Assembly (NCBI GenBank): GCA_026390115.1
Contig: JAPLGO010000039.1
Location: forward strand, 1-38,030
Direction: 5' to 3'
Length of the DNA stretch: 38,030 nucleotides
Origin: Campylobacterales bacterium
GTDB lineage: Bacteria > Campylobacterota > Campylobacteria > Campylobacterales > Sulfurimonadaceae
This document shows, in pieces, positions 14,302 to 23,527 of this stretch. The notes beneath the pieces were generated by a model. That model had not been told where the DNA came from. It was given only the letters and a program-made list of their open reading frames with translations, and did not search any database. How positions within the stretch are numbered: the first letter of the stretch is position 1; the number at the start of each line of letters is the position of its first letter. The translations under genes were made by a program, and so were the position numbers.

Positions 14302-14877
14302 TTACTCTAAGCCAACATCTGCCAATGCTAAACATGTAAGTACGTTTTTTCCGTTATGCGACATTGTATTTATGGCATGTGTAAATGTTAATCCTGTTGT
14401 TATAATGTCATCCACCAATATTACATCTTTCTCTTCAAAATTTTTAAATTCAAAATTTCTTGGATTTAAGATTCTAAATTCTCTGCTTTTCCCTGCATAT
14501 GTGAGCCTGTTCTTGTCTCTTAATTTATTGAAATAGGGCTTTATAAATTTCGATTTGAGTTCTTTGTTTAAAATAGCCGTATGAGAATAGCCGCTTCTAG
14601 CATTATCATCAATCGAGATAGATGCAACAAGATTGGAAAATTCAAACTCGGATGCAAACTTTTTAAAGCTGTTCTTTGCCAAAATTGTATAAATATAAAA
14701 GCCTATGTCAGTGTGTTTTGTAAAGAGTAGCTCTTTGATTTCGTTGTATCTGTAAAAGGAGATAACATCTATGTTGTTTAGGATTTTTCGTTTATGAATG
14801 GAGGGGGTTAAAAAAGTCTCTTGGCATGTGCCACAGATGTGTGTGAGTGACAAACTCTCACACATCATGCAACGCAT
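14302..14877 (-). CDS. comF: ComF family phosphoribosyltransferase-like protein
   Basis: A 191-residue protein of the ComF family. The N-terminus carries the zinc-binding pairs C-x-x-C (CMMC, residues 3-6) and CGTC (residues 15-18). The C-terminal half is a type I phosphoribosyltransferase fold with the PRPP-binding loop DVILVDDIITTGLT (about residues 149-162). In naturally competent bacteria ComF acts in taking up single-stranded DNA; outside competence its role is unclear. It starts one base after the lepA stop codon, so it is translated from the same mRNA. Confidence 0.88.
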   Translation of the reverse strand: MRCMMCESLSLTHICGTCQETFLTPSIHKRKILNNIDVISFYRYNEIKELLFTKHTDIGFYIYTILAKNSFKKFASEFEFSNLVASISIDDNARSGYSHTAILNKELKSKFIKPYFNKLRDKNRLTYAGKSREFRILNPRNFEFKNFEEKDVILVDDIITTGLTFTHAINTMSHNGKNVLTCLALADVGLE

Positions 14878-14878
14878 T

Positions 14879-16669
14879 TTAATCCATTTTTAGAACTGAC
14901 ATAAACGCTTCGCTAGGAAGTTGCACTTTTCCTATGGACTTCATACGTTTTTTACCGGCTTTTTGTTTTTCCAAAAGCTTGCGTTTACGGGTGATATCTC
15001 CACCGTAACATTTTGCGGTAACATTTTTGCCCATGGACTTCACAGTCTCACGGGCAATAACTTGTGAACCTAAAGAGGCTTGCACGGCAACTTCAAAAAG
15101 TTGACGAGGAATTATTTCTTTCATATTTTTAACTAAAATACGACCACGGGAGAGAGCTTGATTACGAGGCACAACAATGCTAAGTGCGTCAACGGCTTCT
15201 CCGGCTACTTTGATGTCAAGTTTTACAAGATCGCCCACTCTAAAATCTATAGGTTCGTAATCAAATGAAGCGTAACCTTTAGAGATTGACTTTAAGGTAT
15301 CGTAAAAGTCAACCACTATCTCATTCATGGGAACCTCATACTCAAGCATCACTCTATTTTCGTTAAGATACGTCATCTTGCTTTGAGTACCGCGTTTATT
15401 TATCAGAAGCGTTATAATATTTCCAAGATATTCACTCGGAGTAATAACGGTAGCTCTTACATAAGGCTCTTCAATTCTGTCAATTTTGTTGACTTCCGGA
15501 AGCTCCGAAGGATTATGAACATTAACTTTTTCACCATTATTGAGATAGACTTGATAGATAACAGATGGTGCAGAAGCGATTAAGTCAAGGTCAAATTCTC
15601 GCTCAAGTCTTTCTTTAACAACTTCCATATGAAGCATACCTAAAAATCCAACACGAAAACCAAAGCCAAGAGCGAGTGACGTTTCAGGTTCATAAGAGAG
15701 AGAGCTATCGTTGAGTCTTAGTTTGTTGAGTGCATCGCGTAAATTTTCAAAATCATCCGTATCTATTGGATATATACCGGCAAATACAAAAGGTTTAGCC
15801 GGTTCATATCTTCCAACAGGCTCGGACGCAGGATTCTTAGCATCCGTAATTGTATCGCCAACATTTATGACACTTACCTCTTTAAGTCCCAGAACAACTA
15901 TACCAATTTCACCACATTCAATTGAGTCGGTTTTGATCCGTTTAAGTGGATGAGGATACATTAAATCAAGAATATGATGCTCTTCTAGGTTGCTCATAAG
16001 CTGGATGTTTTGACCCTTTTTAATATTACCGTCAAAAACACGAACAAGTGCAAGGGCACCAAGATACTGGTCAAACCAAGAGTCATAGATAATTGCTTTT
16101 GTGGTTGCATCAGGGTTTCCGACAGGAGCAGGAATTCTATCAACAATTGCGTCAATAAGCGCGCGTATGCCAACACCGGTTTTTGCCGACACTAAACAAG
16201 CATCCGTAGCATCTATGCCAATACTTGTTTCAATCTCTTCTGCAACTTTTACAGGGTCTGCAGCCGGTAAATCGATTTTATTTATAACAGGTATAAGCTC
16301 AAGATTATTTTCCATTGCCAAATAAACATTTGCGATAGTTTGCGCTTCAACACCCTGTGCAGCGTCTACAATTAAAAGTGCACCATCGCTTGAAGCAAGA
16401 GATTTACTCACCTCATAAGAAAAATCCACATGTCCCGGAGTGTCGATGAGATTTAAAATATAGTGCTCTCCATCCTTGACATAGTCCAATCTAACGCTTT
16501 GAGCTTTTATGGTAATCCCGCGCTCTTGCTCGATGTCCATGGTGTCCATCATCTGTTTTGTAAGTTCTCTATCGCTTACAGCACCACACTCTTGAATAAT
16601 ACGGTCGGCTAAAGTACTTTTACCATGGTCGATATGCGCGATAATAGAGAAGTTTCTAATGTTTTTCAA
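14879..16669 (-). CDS. lepA: Elongation factor 4 (LepA GTPase)
   Basis: A 596-residue translational GTPase with all G motifs: [13 protein letters not shown] (G1, about 10-22), RGITIKAQ (G2), DTPGHVDF (G3), NKID (G4) and SAKTG (G5). The C-terminal LepA-specific domain ends in [24 protein letters not shown]. It binds the ribosome and is linked to back-translocation and 30S assembly. Length and ends match the family, and it looks intact. It starts 15 bp after prs and is followed at once by comF. Confidence 0.97.
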   Translation of the reverse strand: MKNIRNFSIIAHIDHGKSTLADRIIQECGAVSDRELTKQMMDTMDIEQERGITIKAQSVRLDYVKDGEHYILNLIDTPGHVDFSYEVSKSLASSDGALLIVDAAQGVEAQTIANVYLAMENNLELIPVINKIDLPAADPVKVAEEIETSIGIDATDACLVSAKTGVGIRALIDAIVDRIPAPVGNPDATTKAIIYDSWFDQYLGALALVRVFDGNIKKGQNIQLMSNLEEHHILDLMYPHPLKRIKTDSIECGEIGIVVLGLKEVSVINVGDTITDAKNPASEPVGRYEPAKPFVFAGIYPIDTDDFENLRDALNKLRLNDSSLSYEPETSLALGFGFRVGFLGMLHMEVVKERLEREFDLDLIASAPSVIYQVYLNNGEKVNVHNPSELPEVNKIDRIEEPYVRATVITPSEYLGNIITLLINKRGTQSKMTYLNENRVMLEYEVPMNEIVVDFYDTLKSISKGYASFDYEPIDFRVGDLVKLDIKVAGEAVDALSIVVPRNQALSRGRILVKNMKEIIPRQLFEVAVQASLGSQVIARETVKSMGKNVTAKCYGGDITRKRKLLEKQKAGKKRMKSIGKVQLPSEAFMSVLKMD

Positions 16670-16684
16670 TAGTGGTTTCCTTAA

Positions 16685-17611
16685 TTAAGCAAATAATGAA
16701 TTTACGCTTTCGTTGTGATAAACTCTGCGGATAACTTCGGCAAAGAGAGGCGCAACAGTTAAAACTATGATTTTATCATGGGGTTTAGAGAGAAGAGTGT
16801 TTGTGATAATCAGTTCATCAAGCTCACCGTTTTCTATATTTTCATAGGCTTTTCCGCTTAAAACCGCATGCGTCGCACATGCCATAACCGAAGTCGCACC
16901 CTTGTTTTTGAGTGCAGTTGCTGCTTTTACCATGGTTCCGGCGGTGTCCACCATGTCATCTATCATAATAACATCTTTGCCGTTGACATCGCCGATGATA
17001 TTCATAACTTCACTCTCATTTGCTTTTTCGCGGCGCTTATCAACGATTACCATCTCTAAACCCATTCTTGAAGCAAAGTAGCGTGCTCTCGCAACACCGC
17101 CGATGTCAGGAGAAGCGATGATTGGATTTTTGAGATTTTTGCTTTTGATATAGTTTTCAAATGTCACGGAACCATAAAGATTGTCAACGGGAATATTGAA
17201 AAAACCTTGAATTTGACCTGCATGCAAATCGATGGTTACGACTCTGTTTATCCCTGCTGTTTCATACATGTCTGCCACAAGTCTCGCAGTAATAGGCACA
17301 CGAGGTGCAGCTTTTCGGTCTTGTCTTGCATATCCGAAATAGGGAACAACGGCTGTTATGCTACTTGCAGAGGAGCGGCGAAGCGCGTCCGTCATGATGA
17401 GCAGTTCCATTAAGTTATCGTTTGATGGAACTCCTGTTGATTGAATGATAAAAACATCGCGTCCGCGAACACTCTCAGCAATTTGAACCGAAATTTCACC
17501 GTCGCTAAATCTTTTTATATCCGCCTTAGCTAGGGGAACATTTAAAATCTGGCAAACCTCTTTTGCAAAATCAATACTTGCAGAACCTGCAAAAATCTTA
17601 TATCCACGCAT
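16685..17611 (-). CDS. prs: Ribose-phosphate pyrophosphokinase
   Basis: A 308-residue PRPP synthetase, which converts ribose 5-phosphate and ATP to PRPP for nucleotide, histidine and tryptophan synthesis. Visible motifs: KIFAGSAS at the start, RFSDGEISVQI, the flexible loop region YARQDRK, DLHAGQIQGFF and the PRPP loop DVIMIDDMVDTAGT. The frame is open up to 17650, but MRGYKIFAG at 17611 matches the family's start and has AAGGAA upstream. It lies between the Fur-family gene and lepA on the same strand. Confidence 0.96.
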   Translation of the reverse strand: MRGYKIFAGSASIDFAKEVCQILNVPLAKADIKRFSDGEISVQIAESVRGRDVFIIQSTGVPSNDNLMELLIMTDALRRSSASSITAVVPYFGYARQDRKAAPRVPITARLVADMYETAGINRVVTIDLHAGQIQGFFNIPVDNLYGSVTFENYIKSKNLKNPIIASPDIGGVARARYFASRMGLEMVIVDKRREKANESEVMNIIGDVNGKDVIMIDDMVDTAGTMVKAATALKNKGATSVMACATHAVLSGKAYENIENGELDELIITNTLLSKPHDKIIVLTVAPLFAEVIRRVYHNESVNSLFA

Positions 17612-17675
17612 GGGATTCCTTCTTGGAAAAATTAATACGCGATTATACAAAAATTGTTCTGAGGGCTTATTAAAA

Positions 17676-18077
17676 TCAGTGACAGTTTTTACAATTGCCT
17701 GAGAGAATGAAGTCGGTTTTATCTATTTGAAACTCGGTTATTTTAGAAATTTTATCTACAAGTTCCTCTAAATCAATAGCTACATCTTCAATATTTCCAC
17801 ATTTTTTGCATAGTAAATGGGAGTGAGAACTCTTTGTTAGTTCGTAAACAGATTTAGCATGTGGAATCTTTACCTCATTAATCAGGCAGTTTTCAAGCAT
17901 AAGATTTATATTTTTATAAATGGTAGCCAATGAGATAGAACTGAATTTTGCCAACATTATTGAATACAAAAATTCTGTACTCATATGTCCATTTAGGAAC
18001 AAAGCATCAACAATCGCTATCCTTTGTGGAGTAGCTTTTAATTTGTGTTTTCTTAGAGTGTTTGTATAATTAATCAT
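17676..18077 (-). CDS. perR: Fur-family metal or peroxide regulator (PerR-like)
   Basis: A 133-residue Fur-superfamily repressor. The winged-helix domain (HKLKATPQRIAIVDALF ... ISLATIYKNINLML) covers residues 5-65. The dimerisation half holds the regulatory metal site histidines (SHSHLLCKKCG) and two C-x-x-C structural zinc pairs (CKKC and CKNC). The T-P-Q-R and the C-terminal C-K-x-C-H end resemble PerR of Campylobacterota rather than Fur, but this is a moderate call. The frame continues to a TTG at 18092; the ATG at 18077 fits the family start better, though no strong ribosome site precedes it. No regulated partner lies beside it. Confidence 0.75.
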   Translation of the reverse strand: MINYTNTLRKHKLKATPQRIAIVDALFLNGHMSTEFLYSIMLAKFSSISLATIYKNINLMLENCLINEVKIPHAKSVYELTKSSHSHLLCKKCGNIEDVAIDLEELVDKISKITEFQIDKTDFILSGNCKNCH

Positions 18078-18247
18078 GTAAGAATTGTACAATAGGAAAA
18101 CTTAATTGATAAAAATTATTCTTTATGTAATATTTTTTTTAGGTTTAGGATAAATTCATAATAAAAAAATAGCTGAATCTAAAGTTTGTTGTATAATCCA
18201 TTACTTTTAATTTAGATAACAAAAAAAGCAGATTGGGGTGTAAAAAA

Positions 18248-19345
18248 ATGAGCAGTATAAACGAAATTTCTCAGAGTGAACTATCCATGCTAAAGCAGTA
18301 TTCGAAGATTGTCGATGCAACTAATATTGTCTCAAAATCAGATTTACACGGCACAATCACTTATGTAAATAATAAATTTATTGAAATATCAGGTTATTCT
18401 AAAGAAGAACTTATCGGAAAGCCTCATAGTATTGTGCGAGATCCTGCAACTCCATCAAGTACATTTAAAGAACTTTGGCGAACAATAAAATCTAAAAAGG
18501 TATGGAATGGTGTCGTAACAAACAAGAGAAAAGACGGTACGAAATATACTGTTAGTGCCTCAATCTTTCCTATTCTTGATGCTATGGGCGAAATTGTAGA
18601 GTATATATCTATCCGTCATGACATCACACAGGTGTTGGAACTCAGCAGCAAAATCGAAGAGATGAATGCCTATAACATGCAGCAGGAATATTTGGCAAAA
18701 GATAAACTTGAAGCAGGAATTGTTAATGATATGAATGAGAACGAGTGCAGTGTGCTTCATCTTGCTTCGGATATATTAAGCGGAGATTTTTACTCTATCT
18801 ATAAGATGAAAGACGGCTCTATTTTTCTCTATCTTGTTGATGGGCAGGGACATGGCGTTTCTCCTGCTTTGACGGTTTTTGCAATATCCTCCACGCTTAA
18901 TCAGTTCGTGTACAATATGAAATCTATAGAAGAGTTGATAGAAAAACTTTACCCGATAGCAAAAACATTTTTAGGGGAGATAGAGCAACTCTCCTACACC
19001 ATGCTGATGATATGTCCTAAGAAAAAATCGCTTATGTATTCTTCAGGGGGAATGTATCCGTTTTTGATAAAAAAGGGTGAAGAGATTGTAAAAATTAAGG
19101 CAAACAATACTCCGTTTATGAATTTTTCTTCAATCCCTGTTTGCACTACGATTGAGTTAGATTCTTGGGATGCAATAATGCTTTACAGCGACGGCATACT
19201 TGAGCATGAAAATGATGATTTAAAAGAGTATATGCCGGAAGCTATTATGAAAAATCCTTTAAAAATAAAAAATGCAATAAAAAAAATAGCTGAGCATAAG
19301 TTTGAAGATGATGTAACTATGATTTATCTGAAGAATGTTGAGTAA
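18248..19345 (+). CDS. PAS domain - SpoIIE/PP2C-type serine phosphatase
   Basis: A 365-residue protein with an N-terminal PAS domain (about residues 20-130; ITYVNNKFIEISGYSKEEL ... SIRHDITQV), a short coiled linker, and a SpoIIE/RsbU-type phosphatase domain (about 165-365). Metal-binding motifs are present: GDFYS, DGQGHGVS, LYSDGI and EDDVTMI. Such proteins dephosphorylate STAS-domain anti-anti-sigma factors in partner-switching pathways. No STAS or anti-sigma kinase gene lies nearby. The PAS sequence resembles that of Aer-type redox sensors. The ATG at 18248 is preferred over an upstream TTG because of the GGGGTG site before it. A -10-like TATAAT is at 18192. A good terminator follows. Confidence 0.85.
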   Translation: MSSINEISQSELSMLKQYSKIVDATNIVSKSDLHGTITYVNNKFIEISGYSKEELIGKPHSIVRDPATPSSTFKELWRTIKSKKVWNGVVTNKRKDGTKYTVSASIFPILDAMGEIVEYISIRHDITQVLELSSKIEEMNAYNMQQEYLAKDKLEAGIVNDMNENECSVLHLASDILSGDFYSIYKMKDGSIFLYLVDGQGHGVSPALTVFAISSTLNQFVYNMKSIEELIEKLYPIAKTFLGEIEQLSYTMLMICPKKKSLMYSSGGMYPFLIKKGEEIVKIKANNTPFMNFSSIPVCTTIELDSWDAIMLYSDGILEHENDDLKEYMPEAIMKNPLKIKNAIKKIAEHKFEDDVTMIYLKNVE

Positions 19346-19350
19346 GAACC

Positions 19351-19386
19351 CTTCCTCTTATAAAAAAGAGGAAGAGCTCTTTTTTA
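19351..19386 (+). terminator. Rho-independent terminator after the SpoIIE-type gene
   Basis: A 9-bp perfect stem CTTCCTCTT/AAGAGGAAG (19351-19359, 19366-19374) with a 6-base loop is followed by a T-run (19379 onward), six bases after the stop codon. It sits between convergent genes; pfkA ends at 19384, so the T-run overlaps the pfkA stop region. Confidence 0.8.
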
Positions 19387-20337
19387 TAAAAAGTTGATTA
19401 AATCCAAGTCGAGTTCATATTTGCTGGATGTGACTTCATCTATAGTTTTAAACTCAAATCCTTTTTTTGAGTAGCAGATTACGCTCTCCTCTTGACCATC
19501 AAGAATCCCGTTTATTGCATGGGTAACAAACTTATATGCCATGAGCCTGTCATATATAGTCGGATTGCCGCCTCTTTGAAGATGTCCCAAAACACTCACT
19601 CGTGACTCAATTCCAATTTTTTGCTCAAACCAGTCGGCTATCTCTTGCGACTCCTGTTTAATCCCCTCTGAAGCGATGGCGATAAAATATCTTCTGCCGT
19701 TTTTAATCTGCTCTTTAAAGTCCTCTTCATAAGATTTTAAATCGTACGCAACCTCCGGTATAAGACAAAGTTCCGCCCCTGAGGTTATAGCCGAGATAAG
19801 TGCCAAATAGCCGCAATCTCTTCCCATCGTTTCAATTACAAAAGCCCTTCTGAATGCAGAGGCTGTGTCACGAATAGAATCAATGGATGTTTTAATTATG
19901 TTAAGGGCAGTGTCAACACCTAAACAGTAGTCCGTTCCATGAATATCGTTGTCAATAGTAGAAGGAATCCCACAAAACTTAATTCCATGCTCTTTGTAAA
20001 ATACATCAAGCCCTCTAAATGAGCCGTCTCCACCTAGAACAATCATCATGTCAATATTGAGAGTATCAAGATTTTTTTTCGCCATCTCTCTAAACTCCGG
20101 TTGCATAAACCTTTTGCTTCTAGCCGAACCAATCTGAGTTCCGCCCCTGATGATAATCCCTGAAACATCTTTGTAGCTTGCCTGTCTGATATTATTATCA
20201 ATCAAGCCCTCATACCCATCATAGACAAAATAGGGAATCAATCCCTTTTTAAGTGAATATTCTACAAAATGTTTCAAAGCCGGATTCATCCCTGAGACAT
20301 CCCCTCCAGAACACAAAATGGCTATATTTTTACTCAT
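19384..20337 (-). CDS. pfkA: ATP-dependent 6-phosphofructokinase
   Basis: A 317-residue PfkA-family kinase, phosphorylating fructose 6-phosphate. Motifs: ILCSGGDVSGMNPAL at the N-terminus, IIRGGTQIGSAR, the nucleotide motif GGDGSFRG (Gly after GGD as in ATP-dependent enzymes; pyrophosphate enzymes have Asp), catalytic STIDND, ETMGRDCGYLAL and LGHLQRGG. Its length equals bacterial PfkA. It stands alone on the minus strand, divergent from purH by 230 bp. In an organism that fixes CO2 by the reverse TCA cycle, it would serve breakdown of stored sugar such as glycogen; that is an inference. Confidence 0.93.
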   Translation of the reverse strand: MSKNIAILCSGGDVSGMNPALKHFVEYSLKKGLIPYFVYDGYEGLIDNNIRQASYKDVSGIIIRGGTQIGSARSKRFMQPEFREMAKKNLDTLNIDMMIVLGGDGSFRGLDVFYKEHGIKFCGIPSTIDNDIHGTDYCLGVDTALNIIKTSIDSIRDTASAFRRAFVIETMGRDCGYLALISAITSGAELCLIPEVAYDLKSYEEDFKEQIKNGRRYFIAIASEGIKQESQEIADWFEQKIGIESRVSVLGHLQRGGNPTIYDRLMAYKFVTHAINGILDGQEESVICYSKKGFEFKTIDEVTSSKYELDLDLINFL

Positions 20338-20567
20338 AAATACGCCCTCCTTCTATTTATATATGTTTATTCTAGCATTGTATAATACAAATATTAAAAT
20401 TTGGAACTGTAATAATTTAATGTGCATTATTGTAATCGATTGGTAGCAAAATATTCAAATTAAAGAGAATTTTGTAAGAATCAAATTGAGTATCTAATAT
20501 TGTATTTTCATAGTTTCATAATCTCTTTTAAGCTAGAATTCCATAATTTATTTTCACAAGGTTATGA

Positions 20568-22103
20568 ATGAAAAGAGCATTAGTTAGTGTTAGCGATAAG
20601 AGCGGAGTGGTTGATTTTTGTAAATCACTCGTAAAAAACGGATATGAAATAATCTCAACGGGCGGAACTTATAAGATATTAATAGAAAATGGTTTAAATG
20701 CCATTGAGATAGATGAGGTTACAAAATTTCCTGAGTGTTTTGAAGGTCGTGTTAAAACACTCAATCCATTTGTACATGGCGGCATTTTGCATCGCCGTGA
20801 CAAACAGTCGCACTTAGACCAAGCTAAAGGGTTGGGCGTTGAAGCGATTGATTTGGTTTGCGTAAATCTTTATCCGTTTAAAGCAACAATTGAAAAGACG
20901 GACGACTTTGAAGAGATTATAGAAAACATCGACATCGGTGGACCTGCGATGGTTCGCTCCGCTGCGAAAAACTTTGATAGCGTAATTATTGTTACAGATG
21001 TAAAAGATTACGACTCTGTAATAGATGCGATTGAAAACGAAAAAAATACTGTCGAATTTCGCCGTAATTTTATGATAAAAGCGTATGAGCACACTGCAGC
21101 GTATGACAGCATGATTGCAAACTACATGAACTCTCGTTTCAACGGCGGTTTCGGCGAAAAGCAATTTATCGTAGGAAATAAAGTTATGGATACGCGTTAT
21201 GGCGAAAATCCTCACCAAAAGGGTGCTTTATATGAGTTTGATAAGCACTACTCAGACAACTTCAAAACACTCAAAGGCGAGGCAAGTTTTAACAACTTAA
21301 ATGACTTAAGCGGAGCGGTTAAAATCGCATCTGCATTTGGGAATGAGAATGCTGTTTGTATCACAAAACATGGAAATCCATGTGGGTTCGCTATCAAAGA
21401 GACACTTCTAGAAGCGTATGAAGAGGCACTCAAATGTGACCCGGTCTCTGCTTTTGGCGGAGTAGTGGCTGTGAATGGCATTGTTAACAAAGAACTGGCT
21501 CTGAAGATGAATGAGATATTTTTAGAAGTTATTATTGCTGGCAGAATCACCGAAGAGGCGCAAGAAGTTTTTGCTGCGAAAAAAAGAATCAAGCTTTTTG
21601 AGATGGGAAGCGATAAGTTACTTCTTGCAAACGATATAAAAGATTTTAAACACATTGATGGCGGTTTTGTGTATCAAGATGCTGACAAAGTGGGCGAAGA
21701 TGAAGTGAAAAATGCAAAACTTGTGAGTAAAAACAGCGCAAGCGAGCAAGAGCTAAAAGATATGGAAATCGCATATAAAGTAGCATCTCTTACAAAATCA
21801 AATTGTGTAGTTTATGTGAAAAATTCTGCAATGGTAGCCGTTGGAATGGGCATGACAAGCCGCGTGGATGCAAGTCAATGCGCTCTTAAAAAAGCAAAAG
21901 AGATGGGTCTGGATGTAACAGGTGCCGCACTGGCGAGTGAAGCATTTTTTCCTTTCCGCGACAGCATCGATGCGGCTGCGGCTGCGGGTGTAAAATCTGT
22001 AATAGAACCGGGTGGAAGCATAAGAGATGATGAGATTATAGATGCTGCGAATGAGTTTGGCATGAGCCTTTATTTTTCAGAAGTGAGACACTTCTTACAC
22101 TAA
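20568..22103 (+). CDS. purH: Bifunctional AICAR formyltransferase / IMP cyclohydrolase
   Basis: A 511-residue PurH catalysing the last two steps of IMP synthesis. The N-terminal MGS-like cyclohydrolase domain (about 1-190) begins [19 protein letters not shown] and holds STGGT and [15 protein letters not shown]. The C-terminal transformylase domain (about 195-511) has the catalytic KHGNPCG (about residue 265) and ends in [27 protein letters not shown] followed by HFLH. The full family length is present. It stands alone; a strong stem-loop follows before cbpA. Confidence 0.97.
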   Translation: MKRALVSVSDKSGVVDFCKSLVKNGYEIISTGGTYKILIENGLNAIEIDEVTKFPECFEGRVKTLNPFVHGGILHRRDKQSHLDQAKGLGVEAIDLVCVNLYPFKATIEKTDDFEEIIENIDIGGPAMVRSAAKNFDSVIIVTDVKDYDSVIDAIENEKNTVEFRRNFMIKAYEHTAAYDSMIANYMNSRFNGGFGEKQFIVGNKVMDTRYGENPHQKGALYEFDKHYSDNFKTLKGEASFNNLNDLSGAVKIASAFGNENAVCITKHGNPCGFAIKETLLEAYEEALKCDPVSAFGGVVAVNGIVNKELALKMNEIFLEVIIAGRITEEAQEVFAAKKRIKLFEMGSDKLLLANDIKDFKHIDGGFVYQDADKVGEDEVKNAKLVSKNSASEQELKDMEIAYKVASLTKSNCVVYVKNSAMVAVGMGMTSRVDASQCALKKAKEMGLDVTGAALASEAFFPFRDSIDAAAAAGVKSVIEPGGSIRDDEIIDAANEFGMSLYFSEVRHFLH

Positions 22104-22115
22104 ATATATATTTTT

Positions 22116-22164
22116 AACATGCGTGGCAAACACCCTTGGGAAGTATGTGGTGCCACAGCATGTT
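22116..22164. other. Long stem-loop between purH and cbpA
   Basis: AACATGC-GTGGCA (22116-22128) pairs with TGCCAC-A-GCATGTT (22151-22164), a 13-bp stem with one bulged A. Four flanking T/A bases allow it to extend (TTTT/AAAA with a mismatch). The 22-base loop contains the self-complementary CCCTTGGG. No T-run follows on the plus strand. It is probably a stop or stability element for the purH mRNA, but the structure is stronger than usual for this sequence. Confidence 0.6.
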
Positions 22165-22181
22165 GAAAATTTCCCTCTCAA

Positions 22182-22216
22182 CTTGATTGACATCCACTCA
22201 ACCCTTATGATATAAT
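22182..22216 (+). promoter_or_regulatory. cbpA-hspR promoter with HAIR operator
   Basis: CTTGATT-N7-ACTCAAC (22182-22202) matches the HAIR consensus at 5 of 7 and 6 of 7 bases with exact spacing. It overlaps the -35 TTGACA (22187-22192). TATAAT with an extended TG (22208-22216) follows after 18 bases. This is where HspR should repress its own operon. Confidence 0.8.
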
Positions 22217-22261
22217 CATGCTTAATAAACAGATAAAAATATAAATTTTAGGATAAAAAGA

Positions 22262-23134
22262 ATGGCTAAATCGTTATATGAAACTCTTGAAATCACAGAG
22301 AGTGCAACAGAAGCAGAGATAAAAAAAGCGTATAGAAAACTTGCAAGAAAGTACCATCCGGATATAAATAAAGAGCCGACGGCCGAAGAAAAATTTAAAG
22401 AGATAAATGCGGCCTATGAGATACTAAGCGACAAAGATAAAAAGGCTCAGTACGACAGAGTAGGCGACAACATGTTTGGCGGACAGAATTTTCATGATTT
22501 TTCTCGCTCACACCGAGGTGCAGGAAATGCAGATTTGGACGAAATTTTAAGAAGCATGTTCTCGGGCGGCGGCGGTTTTGGAGGAGGTTTCGGCGGAGGC
22601 TTTGGCGGAGGAGGTTCTCCTCACAAACAGCCAAATCTTGATATAGAAACAAATGTGACCGTACCGTTCGTTGTCTCAATTCTTGGAGGTTCACACTCAG
22701 TATCCGTGAATGGAGAGAGATTCGATATAAAAATTCCAGCGGGCATTAAAAGCGGCGAAAAAATGCGTGTTAAAGGCAAAGGACATGCACAGGGCGGGCG
22801 AGCAGGGGATTTATTTTTAAAAATAACAGTTGCTTCAAACCCTGAATATGTAAGAGAAGAGGATGACTTGGTGAAGAGTTTTGATGCACCTCTCTATGCT
22901 GCGCTATTTGGAGAAAAAGTCACAATTGCAACTTTAGAAAAAGAGATAAAGCTAAATATTCCGGCAAATACTAAAAACGGACAGAGATTCCGTGTGAAAG
23001 GGATGGGTGCCATGAACCGAAAAACTAATGTTCGAGGTGATTTGTATTTAAAAGCAAATATTGTACTGCCAAAGGTTGAAAATTTGGATGAAGAGTTGGT
23101 TAAAGTTATGAAAGAAAAACTGCCTAAGGAGTAA
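22262..23134 (+). CDS. cbpA: J-domain co-chaperone CbpA (DnaJ class without zinc finger)
   Basis: A 290-residue J-protein. The J domain (residues 1-68) has the HPD triad in KYHPDINK near residue 33. A Gly/Phe-rich linker follows (about 100-120). The two C-terminal beta domains (about 125-285) hold KIPAGIKSGEKMRVKGKG and LNIPANTKNGQRFRVKGMG. There are no CxxCxGxG zinc repeats, so it is CbpA rather than DnaJ. It stimulates the DnaK ATPase. It is followed by hspR after 3 bp, and the pair matches the cbpA-hspR operon of Helicobacter and Campylobacter. The ribosome site AGGA lies about eight bases before the ATG. Confidence 0.95.
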   Translation: MAKSLYETLEITESATEAEIKKAYRKLARKYHPDINKEPTAEEKFKEINAAYEILSDKDKKAQYDRVGDNMFGGQNFHDFSRSHRGAGNADLDEILRSMFSGGGGFGGGFGGGFGGGGSPHKQPNLDIETNVTVPFVVSILGGSHSVSVNGERFDIKIPAGIKSGEKMRVKGKGHAQGGRAGDLFLKITVASNPEYVREEDDLVKSFDAPLYAALFGEKVTIATLEKEIKLNIPANTKNGQRFRVKGMGAMNRKTNVRGDLYLKANIVLPKVENLDEELVKVMKEKLPKE

Positions 23135-23137
23135 CAA

Positions 23138-23521
23138 GTGATGCATCAGTATGAAGAGCCGGTATATCTTATAAGCATAGTTGCTAAAATTTTGGAGATA
23201 CATCCTCAGACTTTAAGACAGTATGAGAGAGAAAATCTTGTTTGTCCCTCAAGATCCAACGGCCGGATTAGACTCTACTCTCAAAGAGATATTGACAGAA
23301 TTAAGCTTATTTTGAGACTTACCCGTGAACTTGGTGTAAACTTGGCAGGAGTTGATATTATTTTGAGATTAAAAGAGAATGTCGATGAGATGGAACAGGA
23401 TATTTTGGATTTAAGACGCGAAGTGACGAAAGCAAAAAGCGGATCTTCAGTCTCTCCTGATAAGGCGCTTGTTACTAAAAAAAGTATTTATGACATGATT
23501 ATATTTGAAGAGAAGAAGTGA
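23138..23521 (+). CDS. hspR: Heat shock repressor HspR (MerR family)
   Basis: A 127-residue MerR-family regulator. The winged helix-turn-helix covers YLISIVAKILEIHPQTLRQYERENLVCPSRSNGRIRLYSQRDIDRI (two parts, residues about 8-53), typical of HspR. A coiled segment (VDEMEQDILDLRREV) follows. HspR binds HAIR sequences and represses chaperone operons until heat titrates its DnaK co-repressor. AGGAG serves either the GTG at 23138 or the ATG at 23141. It lies 3 bp after cbpA. Two HAIR-like sites are in the window. The stop lies 6 bp from the convergent murA stop. Confidence 0.95.
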   Translation: MMHQYEEPVYLISIVAKILEIHPQTLRQYERENLVCPSRSNGRIRLYSQRDIDRIKLILRLTRELGVNLAGVDIILRLKENVDEMEQDILDLRREVTKAKSGSSVSPDKALVTKKSIYDMIIFEEKK

Positions 23522-23527
23522 TATCTT

